Source of the DNA: Nitrospira sp. CG24C
GTDB lineage: Bacteria > Nitrospirota > Nitrospiria > Nitrospirales > Nitrospiraceae
Length of the DNA: 43,903 nt
Reading direction: 5' to 3'
Assembly: GCA_002869885.2 (NCBI GenBank)
Contig: NEWR02000009.1
Span: forward strand, 910,355 to 954,257
The position numbers and the translations under genes were made by a program. The notes beneath the pieces were generated by a model, which saw only the letters and a list, made by a program, of their open reading frames with translations, had not been told where the DNA came from and searched no databases. Positions 35,586 to 43,216 of this stretch are shown here, in pieces; position 1 is the stretch's first letter, and each line of letters starts with the position of its first letter.

Positions 35586-37304
35586 ATGCCCACGATTACT
35601 ATTTTCAAACAGGATCTCGAGGGATTACTCGCAGCGCCTGGAGAAGCCCCCCTGCCGATCACCATGGAGCAACTCGAAGAGTCGTTGATGCTCGTAAAGG
35701 GTGAGCTGAAGGGACAGAGCCCCGACACGGGAGAGCTGCGCATTGAGTTGCAAGACAGCAATCGCCCCGATCTCTGGTGCTGTGAAGGAATCGCCAGACA
35801 GATTCGGGTGAAGCGGCAGGGCTCTCTGGCAGGGTACGATTTTCTCACGACCAAATCAAAATCGCCAAAGCAACTGAACGTAGCTCCCGGCATGGAGAAG
35901 GTCAGGCCCTACGTGGCGGCCTGCGCTGCGACCGGCTACCGCGTGACCCAGGAGGGCCTTGCACAGCTGATCCAGACGCAAGAAAAACTCGCCGAGATGT
36001 TTGGCCGTAAACGTAAGACTGTCTCGATCGGACTCTATCGGCTCGCGGCGATCGAGTTTCCTGTCGCCTACGATTTGGTGAAGCCGGACGCGGTCACCTT
36101 CACTCCCCTGGGCATGGATACGGTCATGACGCTCGGAGAGATGCTGCTCGTCCATCCCAAGGGGCTGGAGTTCGGCGGGATTCTCGCAGGACACGATCAT
36201 CTACCCGTCCTCCGCGATGCAAAGAGTCAAGCACTCTCATTCCCGCCGATCATCAATAGCCGGGAAGCCGGAGAAGTGCGGGTGGGAGATGATGCTCTCT
36301 TTGTCGAGGTGACCGGCACGGACCTCGCGATGGTCGTCCTGACCCTCAATATCTTCGCGGCAAATCTGGCGGATCGTGGTGCGGTTATTGAGCCGATAGA
36401 AGTACGGTATCCCTATAAGACGGTTCTCGGCATGGCGATTATGACTCCGCAAGATCTTGGAAAGTCACGGAAACTTCCCGTCAGCACGATCGAACAGGCG
36501 CTTGGGCAAGCGCTCGGTGCCCAGGAAGTCGTGAAGGCCCTCACGGACTACGGCTATGAAGCGACGGCGAAAGGTAAATATGTGACGGTAACGCCTCCGT
36601 TCTATCGGCAAGACCTCATGCACGCAATGGACGTGGTCGAAGATGTTGCGATCAGCCGTGGGTACGGAGACTTTTTGCCGGTGATGCCCTCGCAATTTAC
36701 GGTTGGGGGATTGTCGCGCGTCGAAGAGGTCTCCGACCGTGCAAGAGCCCTCATGGTCGGCATGGGTTTCCAGGAAATCATTTCCAATATTCTCGGTTCG
36801 CCCAGGGATCTCCGCGATGCGATGCGCCTGGAAGGGACTGAATGGGGACAACTGGTCGAGGTGGACAATGTGATGTCTCAGAACTTCTCCGCACTTCGCC
36901 AATGGATGCTTCCGTCGTTACTTCGCGTAGAGGCTGCATCGAACCGGGCATTTTATCCCCATCGGCTATTCGAGGCGGGCGAAGTGGCGCGTCCCGATTC
37001 CACGCAGCCTCTCGGCTCGCATACTGTCACAGTGCTCGGCGGAATGATCGCCCATGCCGATGCGCACTTCTCCGAAGCCCACTCCTGCCTAGACACGCTG
37101 TTTTATTATGTGAACCAAGCCTACAGCCTAGAACCGATCCAGCATCCTTCATTTCTTGCCGGACGAGTGGGGAGTATTGTCTCTGAAGGGAAACAAGTCG
37201 GGGTGATCGGAGAGCTGCACCCAGAAGTTCTCGAACGATGGCAGATCGCGGTTCCGGCGGTGGCGTTCGAAATCGATCTGACAGAACTGGCAGAACGGTC
37301 TTGA
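35586..37304 (+). CDS. pheT: Phenylalanyl-tRNA synthetase beta subunit, archaeal/eukaryotic type
   Basis: The 572-residue protein is much shorter than bacterial PheT (about 800). It lacks the N-terminal tRNA-binding domain and the C-terminal anticodon-binding domain, as in archaea. It begins MPTITIFKQDLEGLL. It carries the B3/B4 editing region (ELQDSNRPDLWCCEGIARQ), a B5 domain around TVTPPFYRQDLMHAMDVVEDVA, and a pseudo-catalytic core (GMGFQEIISNIL, LRQWMLPSLL). The start has a GAGG ribosome site. Both subunits agree on the archaeal type. Confidence 0.92.
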   Translation: MPTITIFKQDLEGLLAAPGEAPLPITMEQLEESLMLVKGELKGQSPDTGELRIELQDSNRPDLWCCEGIARQIRVKRQGSLAGYDFLTTKSKSPKQLNVAPGMEKVRPYVAACAATGYRVTQEGLAQLIQTQEKLAEMFGRKRKTVSIGLYRLAAIEFPVAYDLVKPDAVTFTPLGMDTVMTLGEMLLVHPKGLEFGGILAGHDHLPVLRDAKSQALSFPPIINSREAGEVRVGDDALFVEVTGTDLAMVVLTLNIFAANLADRGAVIEPIEVRYPYKTVLGMAIMTPQDLGKSRKLPVSTIEQALGQALGAQEVVKALTDYGYEATAKGKYVTVTPPFYRQDLMHAMDVVEDVAISRGYGDFLPVMPSQFTVGGLSRVEEVSDRARALMVGMGFQEIISNILGSPRDLRDAMRLEGTEWGQLVEVDNVMSQNFSALRQWMLPSLLRVEAASNRAFYPHRLFEAGEVARPDSTQPLGSHTVTVLGGMIAHADAHFSEAHSCLDTLFYYVNQAYSLEPIQHPSFLAGRVGSIVSEGKQVGVIGELHPEVLERWQIAVPAVAFEIDLTELAERS

Positions 37305-37322
37305 GGCGTAGGCACGACCAAC

Positions 37323-37377
37323 GTTCGAAGTTCTGGGTTCGAAGTTCCAAAAACCTCGAACTTCGAACCTCGAACTC
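37323..37377. repeat. Inverted repeat of TTCGAAGTTC units between convergent genes
   Basis: GTTCGAAGTTCTGGGTTCG, then AAGTTCC, faces CTCGAACTTCGAACCTCGAA across a short AAAAAC loop. It lies between the convergent pheT and rplT genes and is a good candidate for a two-way terminator. The unit sequence differs from those of the other hairpins. Confidence 0.75.
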
Positions 37378-37412
37378 TTCCCTATCCCGCTCTTCTCGCT
37401 CGCGCTTCGCGC

Positions 37413-37781
37413 CTACGCCCCGGCTGGGACGAGATGCTGCTTGGCGAGACCGACCAGCTGCTCAAATCCCGTGGCATCCTTGATGGCCATATCGGATAAG
37501 ACCTTCCGGTCTAAGAGAATATTGGCTCTCTTCAGGGCGTTGATAAACTTGCCATAGGTCAGTCCATGCGCTCGAACTGCCGCGTTGATGCGCGCGATCC
37601 ACAACACACGGAAGTCCCGTTTGCGATTTTTCCGTCCTGTATAGGCGTAAGCCTGACCCTTATCAACTGATTCTGTTGCGGTACGGAACAGCCGGCTCTT
37701 CCCTCCATACTGTCCCTTCGCTAGTTTCAACCGCTTCTTCCGCCGATGCCGTGTTTTGGGGCCACCTTTTGCGCGAGGCAT
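37413..37781 (-). CDS. rplT: Ribosomal protein L20
   Basis: This 122-residue basic protein of the large subunit begins [23 protein letters not shown] and contains [23 protein letters not shown]. Both are diagnostic, though the start differs slightly from the usual MPRVKRG. It is needed for early 50S assembly and represses its own operon in several bacteria. It is the last gene of thrS-infC-rpmI-rplT here, where bacteria often continue with pheS and pheT. Confidence 0.97.
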   Translation of the reverse strand: MPRAKGGPKTRHRRKKRLKLAKGQYGGKSRLFRTATESVDKGQAYAYTGRKNRKRDFRVLWIARINAAVRAHGLTYGKFINALKRANILLDRKVLSDMAIKDATGFEQLVGLAKQHLVPAGA

Positions 37782-37824
37782 GAGTCAGTACTCCTTTTAG
37801 TTAACGGGATTGATACAGCCCAAT

Positions 37825-38028
37825 TTAATTATAGGGCAGTAAACGGTCCAATGCCTGGGTTTTTGTTTTATCCACGAGAGCCGTGCCGCTTAATCGGCGC
37901 TTCCGATCCTGCGTCTTGCTGGTGAGGATATGGCGTTTCCCCGCCTTTCGCCGGACCAATTTCCCGGAGCCGGTGCGGGTAAATCGCTTCTTGGCTCCAC
38001 TATGGGATTTCATTTTCCTATTTTTCAT
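37825..38028 (-). CDS. rpmI: Ribosomal protein L35
   Basis: The 67-residue basic protein starts MKNRKMKSHSGAKKRFTRTG and continues HILTSKTQDRKRRLSG, the L35 signature. ATG 38028 has AAGGAAG upstream; an inner ATG at 38013 is too close to its potential site. It lies 43 bases before rplT and 41 bases after infC in one operon. Confidence 0.95.
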   Translation of the reverse strand: MKNRKMKSHSGAKKRFTRTGSGKLVRRKAGKRHILTSKTQDRKRRLSGTALVDKTKTQALDRLLPYN

Positions 38029-38069
38029 GTCGGTGCTTCCTTAGGTTAATACTATTCTGACCGATTGTG

Positions 38070-38579
38070 CTACTTGGGCGCCACGATCATGATCAGGCTT
38101 CGCCCTTCCATGCGAGGGGCATATTCAATCGTACCTATCTCCCCTAACTCTGCGATGACCGTATTCATAAGCGTTCGGCCCATCTCCTGATTCGCCATCT
38201 CACGCCCACGGTACGTCAAGAGAACTTTGGTCTTGTTACCATCGGCCAAAAATCCCTTAATCTGTCGAATCTTGATCTCCAAGTCATGCTTGTCTGTCCG
38301 AGGCCGCAACTTAATTTCCTTCACCTGTGTCGACTTTTGATGACGCCGGTTCTGGTGGTCCTTTTTACTCAGTTCGAACTTGTATTTCCCGTAGTCCATA
38401 ATGCGGCATACGGGAGGCACTGACGTAGGTGCGACCTCGACAAGGTCGTAGCCATTTTCTTGTGCCTGTTTGAACGCATCCGCCGTGAGGAGAATGCCAA
38501 GCTGTTCGCTCTCCGGACCGATCACCCGGACTTCACGCACCCTGATTTCACGGTTAACTCGTAGTTTGGGGACGATAAT
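38070..38579 (-). CDS. infC: Translation initiation factor IF-3, ATT start
   Basis: IF-3 (169 residues) controls start-site choice on the 30S subunit. The family N-terminus PKLRVNREIRVREVRVIG is fully encoded upstream of the first ATG/GTG, and the only suitable start is the ATT at 38577-38579, right after AAGAGGTGT. ATT starts in infC are known to let IF-3 repress its own translation. Further motifs are LVEVAPTSVPPVCRIMDYGKYK and VKEIKLRPRTDKHDLE. It begins 7 bases after the thrS stop. Confidence 0.93.
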   Translation of the reverse strand: MIVPKLRVNREIRVREVRVIGPESEQLGILLTADAFKQAQENGYDLVEVAPTSVPPVCRIMDYGKYKFELSKKDHQNRRHQKSTQVKEIKLRPRTDKHDLEIKIRQIKGFLADGNKTKVLLTYRGREMANQEMGRTLMNTVIAELGEIGTIEYAPRMEGRSLIMIVAPK

Positions 38580-38586
38580 ACACCTC

Positions 38587-40518
38587 TTATTGTGTCAATG
38601 AATGTTGCTGCCCTGCGGGCTTGAGGTCCGCACGGAGCAGGTCGAGCGCTCCCGCGACGGTCATACTGCCGAGGTTGGTTCCGTTCCGGCCTCGTATGGC
38701 CAACGTCCCACTCTGCACTTCTCGGTCGCCGACCACAAACATAAATGGAACCTTCGCCTTCTCCGCTTCTCGGATTTTGAGCCCTATTTTTTCATTCCGA
38801 AGGTCTGCCTCAGCGCGAAACCCCGCAGCCTTGAGTTGGGCCACGACCTCAGCGACATAGGGCCGCTGGTTATCCGTGATGGACATGACCGTCGCCTGAA
38901 CCGGGGCAAGCCAGGTCGGGAAGGCGCCGCCAAAGTGCTCAATCAGAATGCCAAAGAACCGTTCGATCGATCCCATCAGAGCCCGGTGGATCATGATCGG
39001 CTGGTGCATTTTGCCGTCTTCCCCAATATAGCCCAATTCAAACCGTTCGGGATTATTGAAATCGACTTGAATGGTAGAACATTGCCAGGAGCGTCCCAGG
39101 GCATCTTTGATCTTGATGTCGATCTTGGGTCCATAGAAGACCCCTTCGCCCGGATCGATCTGATAGGCAACTCCTCGTCCCTTCAAGGCTGATTCGAGCG
39201 CGTTAGTGGCTTGAGCCCACCGTTCTTCCGATCCGACAGACTTTTCAGGCTTGGTCGAGAGATATACTTCAAATTCGGTAAACCCGAAGGTGCCGAGAAT
39301 AAAAAATGTGAAGTCCAGAACCTTGCTGACTTCGTGTTCAATCTGATCCGGACGGCAGAACAGATGCGCGTCATCCTGCGTGAAGCCGCGAACCCGCAGC
39401 AGGCCGTGAAGGACGCCTGTCCGTTCGTACCGGTAGACAGTCCCCAGTTCGCCATAGCGGATGGGGAGATCTCGATAACTGCGCAGATGCGACTTGTAGA
39501 TCATGATATGGAACGGGCAATTCATCGGCTTGAGTTGGTACTCGCTGTTTTCGACCTTCATGGGAGCGAACATGTTGTCGCGGTAATAGTCGACGTGGCC
39601 GCTGGTTTTCCAGAGGTCCAACCGGGCGATGTGAGGGGAGTACACCAGTTCGTACCCATTTTGAATATGCTGATCTCGCCAAAAGTTCTCGATCAACAGC
39701 CGGATCGTCGCGCCCTTCGGATGCCAGAGCACCAGGCCCGGACCGATCTCATCCTGGGTCGAGATCAAATCGAGTTCCTTGCCGACCTTTCGGTGGTCTC
39801 GCCGTTTAATCTCTTCTAACCGTGCAAGATGCGCGTCGAGCTCCGCCTGGGTGGGGAAGGAGGTTCCATAGATCCGCTGCAGCATGGGGTTGCGTTCGTC
39901 GCCTCGCCAATACGCTCCTGCCGTGTTCAGGAGCTTAAATGCCCCAACATGACCTGTCGTCGGCAAATGCGGGCCGCGACAGAGATCGGTGAACTCCCCC
40001 TGGCTATACACTGAGATGGTCTGGCCGTCGGCTAGTCCTTGAATCAACTCCACCTTGTAGGCTTCGCCACGTTCTTGGAAAAACTTCACCGCCTCAGGCT
40101 TCGATAATTCTGCCCGTTTAACAGAAAGAGCGCGCTTGACGATGTCTTTCGCTTTCGCTTCGATTTCTTCGAGGTCTTCAGGCGTAAATGGCCGCTCAAA
40201 GGCAAAGTCATAAAAGAATCCATCCTCGAGAGCCGGGCCGATCGTCAGCTGTGCGGTGGGGAAGACCTCTTTGACAGCCTGAGCCATAATGTGAGTACTG
40301 CTATGGCGGTAAACCTCACGGCCTTCAGCACTGTCGAATTGCAGTGGGATCACCTCGGCATCGTCCGTCAAGACGCTCGATAGATCTACGGACTGGCCAT
40401 TCACCTTTGCCGCAAGGATGTCAGGGCCAAGCGTCAGACCAAGAGCCGACAGGGCAAATCCAACGGTCTGGCCCGCTGGAATATCACGACTGCTGCCGTT
40501 TTTGAGCGTAATTTTCAT
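38587..40518 (-). CDS. thrS: Threonyl-tRNA synthetase
   Basis: The 643-residue class II enzyme charges tRNA-Thr. Domains are TGS (about 1-62), the editing domain with HSSTHIMAQAV (HxxxH zinc-type site), and the catalytic core with YSPHIARLDLWKTSGH, LKPMNCPFHIMIYKS, YRYERTGVLHGLLRVRGFTQ and GPKIDIKIKDALGR. The anticodon-binding domain is at the C-terminus (VMSITDNQRPYV onward). The ATG at 40518 is preferred over the GTG at 40527. It is the first gene of the operon and follows tRNA-Val on the same strand. Confidence 0.96.
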   Translation of the reverse strand: MKITLKNGSSRDIPAGQTVGFALSALGLTLGPDILAAKVNGQSVDLSSVLTDDAEVIPLQFDSAEGREVYRHSSTHIMAQAVKEVFPTAQLTIGPALEDGFFYDFAFERPFTPEDLEEIEAKAKDIVKRALSVKRAELSKPEAVKFFQERGEAYKVELIQGLADGQTISVYSQGEFTDLCRGPHLPTTGHVGAFKLLNTAGAYWRGDERNPMLQRIYGTSFPTQAELDAHLARLEEIKRRDHRKVGKELDLISTQDEIGPGLVLWHPKGATIRLLIENFWRDQHIQNGYELVYSPHIARLDLWKTSGHVDYYRDNMFAPMKVENSEYQLKPMNCPFHIMIYKSHLRSYRDLPIRYGELGTVYRYERTGVLHGLLRVRGFTQDDAHLFCRPDQIEHEVSKVLDFTFFILGTFGFTEFEVYLSTKPEKSVGSEERWAQATNALESALKGRGVAYQIDPGEGVFYGPKIDIKIKDALGRSWQCSTIQVDFNNPERFELGYIGEDGKMHQPIMIHRALMGSIERFFGILIEHFGGAFPTWLAPVQATVMSITDNQRPYVAEVVAQLKAAGFRAEADLRNEKIGLKIREAEKAKVPFMFVVGDREVQSGTLAIRGRNGTNLGSMTVAGALDLLRADLKPAGQQHSLTQ

Positions 40519-40598
40519 GACGTCCACTCAATCGCCCAAGCACAAAAAACAACAAGAGCACCCCGCCTGCGAAAGGCAAACGGATACCCTCAGCTAGG

Positions 40599-40673
40599 TG
40601 GTAGGCGCGGACGGTCTTGAACCGTCGACCTCTACCGTGTCAAGGTAGCGCTCTCCCCCTGAGCTACGCGCCC
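40599..40673 (-). tRNA. tRNA-Val (GAC)
   Basis: The 75-base cloverleaf, starting GGGCGCGTAGCTCAG, has anticodon GAC in the loop TTGACAC, stem CTACC/GGTAG, T arm GACGG-TTCAAGA-CCGTC and an encoded CCA. The acceptor ends with a G-U pair. It lies 81 bases before thrS on the same strand and could share its transcript. Confidence 0.96.
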
Positions 40674-40761
40674 ATCGATCTGGATGCGCATGCTAATATA
40701 GCCCTGCCCAAGGTGTCAAGAAACAGCCTTTCCCATCTCTTCTGCTGCAATCGCTGATGTT

Positions 40762-40841
40762 CAGGCTAGAGGCACTGGGCTAGAGGCTGGGGGGTGATTG
40801 GAAGGAAATGTCTTCCCTCTTGCCACTCGCCCCTGGCCTGG
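40762..40841. repeat. Inverted repeat of GGCTAGAGG units
   Basis: CAGGCTAGAGGCACTGGGC, then TAGAGGCTGGGG, faces CCCTCTTGCCACTCGCCCC and TGGCCTGG. The arms pair imperfectly. It lies between tRNA-Val and the ppk2 stop, a possible transcript-end element for ppk2. Confidence 0.6.
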
Positions 40842-40867
40842 CTTCATCTCCTGCGGCGACTGACTCG

Positions 40868-41686
40868 TTACACGATCTTTAACGTATCAAAGTTGACCCC
40901 TGCGGGAGCAGGCGGTGTCTTCAGTTTCATATTTTCCAACGCTTCAACGGCCAGACCAGCCACCACGAAATTGCGATACCACTTCCGGTTAGCCGGCACG
41001 ATATACCAGGGTGCATGATTGGTGCTTGTGGCAGCCATCATATCCTCGAACGCATCCATATAGTTCTTCCATAGTTTCCGTTCTTCGAGATCCCCTTCGT
41101 TGAATTTCCAGCGTTTCTCCGGATCGCGAATGCGTTCCTCTAGCCGTTCTTTCTGTTCAACCTTCGAGATGTGCAGAAAAAACTTCAGAATAGTCGTGCC
41201 GCTCTCATAGAGCAGCTCTTCGAATTCTTTGATCTGATCAAACCGCTGCTTCACTACCTTGTCCGATACCCATCCGTGGACGCGAGTAATAAGCACGTCC
41301 TCGTAATGTGAACGGTTGAAGATGCCGATCTGGCCCTTTGACGGCGCCTTCTGATGTACGCGCCACAGAAAATCATGACCCAGCTCCTCCGACGACGGAG
41401 CTTTGAAGGACACAACTTTGCAGCCCTGCGGATTCACACCGGACATCACGCTCCTGATCGTCCCGTCCTTGCCGCTGGTATCCATTCCCTGCAACACGAT
41501 GAGCACCGATCGAGTGCCGTTGGCATAGAGCCTTTCTTGGAGTTCGCCTAGCCGTCCGGTCAATTCTGCCGTCATCGCCTTGGCCTTTTCTTTGCCTTGA
41601 TCTGTTTTCTTGTACTCCCCGGTGTCGTCGGGATCCCACGTATCCAAGTTGAGTTGTGAGTCCGGTTTGAGGCGATACTCTTTCAT
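40868..41686 (-). CDS. Polyphosphate kinase 2 family protein
   Basis: The 272-residue protein belongs to the PPK2 family, which moves phosphate between polyphosphate and nucleotides. The Walker A loop is GMDTSGKDGT (residues 67-76), the Walker B/lid region is IFNRSHYEDVLITRVHGW, and the APWYIVPANRKWYRNFVV stretch is present. The length matches one-domain PPK2; the nucleotide preference cannot be read from the sequence here. ATG 41686 has GGAGGAGG upstream; the frame upstream to 41776 is probably not translated. It diverges from the methyltransferase gene. Confidence 0.92.
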   Translation of the reverse strand: MKEYRLKPDSQLNLDTWDPDDTGEYKKTDQGKEKAKAMTAELTGRLGELQERLYANGTRSVLIVLQGMDTSGKDGTIRSVMSGVNPQGCKVVSFKAPSSEELGHDFLWRVHQKAPSKGQIGIFNRSHYEDVLITRVHGWVSDKVVKQRFDQIKEFEELLYESGTTILKFFLHISKVEQKERLEERIRDPEKRWKFNEGDLEERKLWKNYMDAFEDMMAATSTNHAPWYIVPANRKWYRNFVVAGLAVEALENMKLKTPPAPAGVNFDTLKIV

Positions 41687-41811
41687 GTTCGGTGCCTCCT
41701 CCACACTCTCAGGCTCAAATCCAAGGCGGTATTCTACTCCTTTCGTTCCAGCTTGACAGCCGCGAATAACTGGCAAAGAATGCGCCGAATTACTCCAGGG
41801 GAGGTTGCATC

Positions 41812-42864
41812 ATGGCGGTCAATCCGGACAAGCTGAACGCATTTATGGGCAAGGCAGTCGGTGACATTGGCGCCGCGCTGAGCGCCAACATGGTGCTCCT
41901 TGGCGACAAGCTCGGTCTCTACAAAGCCATGGCGAAGGCGGGCCCCGTCACGCCGGCGGAACTTGCAAGGGCGACAAAGACAGCCGAACGGTACGTCCGT
42001 GAGTGGCTGGGCAATCAGGCGGCAGGTGGATACGTGACCTATGACGCCGGAACCGGTCGGTATACGCTCCCTGAAGAACAGGCGATGGCACTCGCCGATG
42101 AAAGCAGTCCTTGTTTTCTCCCCGGTGCGTTTCAGGTCATCGCGGCCACATTTTCCGCCAACCCCAAGATCCAGCAGCGGTTCAAGACCGGCAAGGGTCT
42201 CGGATGGGATCAGCACGATCACCGATTGTTTGAAGGTACGGAGAGATTCTTCCGTCCGAACTACCTGGGCAATCTCGTAGCGAATTGGATCCCGTCCCTC
42301 GACGGTGTGGAGGCAAAACTCAAAAGGGGCGCAAAAGTCGCGGATGTCGGCTGCGGGTTCGGGGCGTCCACCATCATCATGGCGAAGGCCTACCCCACAT
42401 CTACCTTTATCGGCTTCGATTACCATAAGTCCTCGATCCTGACGGCACGCAAACGGGCCAAGGAAGCAGGCCTGAAGAACGTAACCTTCGCGGTGGCGAA
42501 ATCCACAAACTATCCGGGCAAGGAATACGACTTCGTTGCCCACTTCGATTGTCTACATGACATGGGCGATCCTGTCGGCGCTGCGAAGCACGTGAAGAAG
42601 ACGCTCGCACAGGATGGCACCTGGATGATTGTGGAGCCCTTCGCAAATGACCGCGTGGAAGATAATCTGAATCCGGTGGGCAGAGTCTTCTACGCCGCAT
42701 CGACGATGATCTGCGTGCCCGCTTCCCTGGCGTACAACGGCCCGGCCCTCGGTGCCCAAGCAGGGGAGGCGCGGCTGCGAGATGTGGTTATGAAAGGCGG
42801 GCTCACACGATTCCGCCGCGCGACGCAGACGCTGTTCAATCTGGTGTTGGAAGCCAGACCGTGA
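41812..42864 (+). CDS. SAM-dependent methyltransferase with N-terminal winged helix
   Basis: The 350-residue protein has an N-terminal helical winged-helix domain (about 20-90; KLGLYKAMAKAGPVTPAELA, TAERYVREWLGN), like that of Rv2258c-type and O-methyltransferase-like proteins. The class I methyltransferase domain (about 165-300) has the SAM motif I VADVGCGFGAST and the acidic motif II in FIGFDYHKSS. The substrate is unknown. The start is supported by GGGGAGGTTG. It is followed by a decayed aquaporin gene. Confidence 0.87.
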   Translation: MAVNPDKLNAFMGKAVGDIGAALSANMVLLGDKLGLYKAMAKAGPVTPAELARATKTAERYVREWLGNQAAGGYVTYDAGTGRYTLPEEQAMALADESSPCFLPGAFQVIAATFSANPKIQQRFKTGKGLGWDQHDHRLFEGTERFFRPNYLGNLVANWIPSLDGVEAKLKRGAKVADVGCGFGASTIIMAKAYPTSTFIGFDYHKSSILTARKRAKEAGLKNVTFAVAKSTNYPGKEYDFVAHFDCLHDMGDPVGAAKHVKKTLAQDGTWMIVEPFANDRVEDNLNPVGRVFYAASTMICVPASLAYNGPALGAQAGEARLRDVVMKGGLTRFRRATQTLFNLVLEARP

Positions 42865-42973
42865 GCTGCAAAGAAGAACGCGGCCGACCGGGCCCCGGGG
42901 CGTCTGGCGGCTTGCGCTTTGTGAGCCCCCTGACATAGCTGCGGGGCAGCACCACATTTTCCTGGGAGGTCAT

Positions 42974-43197
42974 ATGGCGGATCAACTGGAGGCCGGAGCG
43001 GTAGCACATTCCGGTTGGTGTTCGCTGGCTGCGGGAGCGCGGTGCTGGGGGCCGCCTTCCCACAGCTCGGTATTGGGGTATTCGGAATCGCGCGCTTTCG
43101 GCTAACCGTGGTCACAATGGTCTACGCCATTGGCCATATCTCGGGCCGGCAACCCACCCAGCAGCGTGAAACGCTAGGGAGCATGCTCTCTAGTTAA
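42974..43197 (+). pseudogene. aqpZ: Decayed aquaporin Z gene
   Basis: An ATG at 42974 follows GGGAGGTC. The first codons ([10 protein letters not shown]) would continue as an AqpZ N-terminus if one base were restored near 43003. In the shifted frame the sequence reads [19 protein letters not shown] and [14 protein letters not shown], the first two helices of AqpZ. The NPA-motif region is broken by further small deletions and the rest of the gene (about 170 residues) is missing. It appears to be a recent pseudogene. Confidence 0.8.
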
Positions 43198-43216
43198 GAG
43201 CGAACTGGTGTAAGGC

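Noticed and set aside
40519..40598. T-box or other riboswitch before thrS
   Set aside because: The gap between tRNA-Val and thrS is only 80 bases and shows no T-box sequence or specifier stem.
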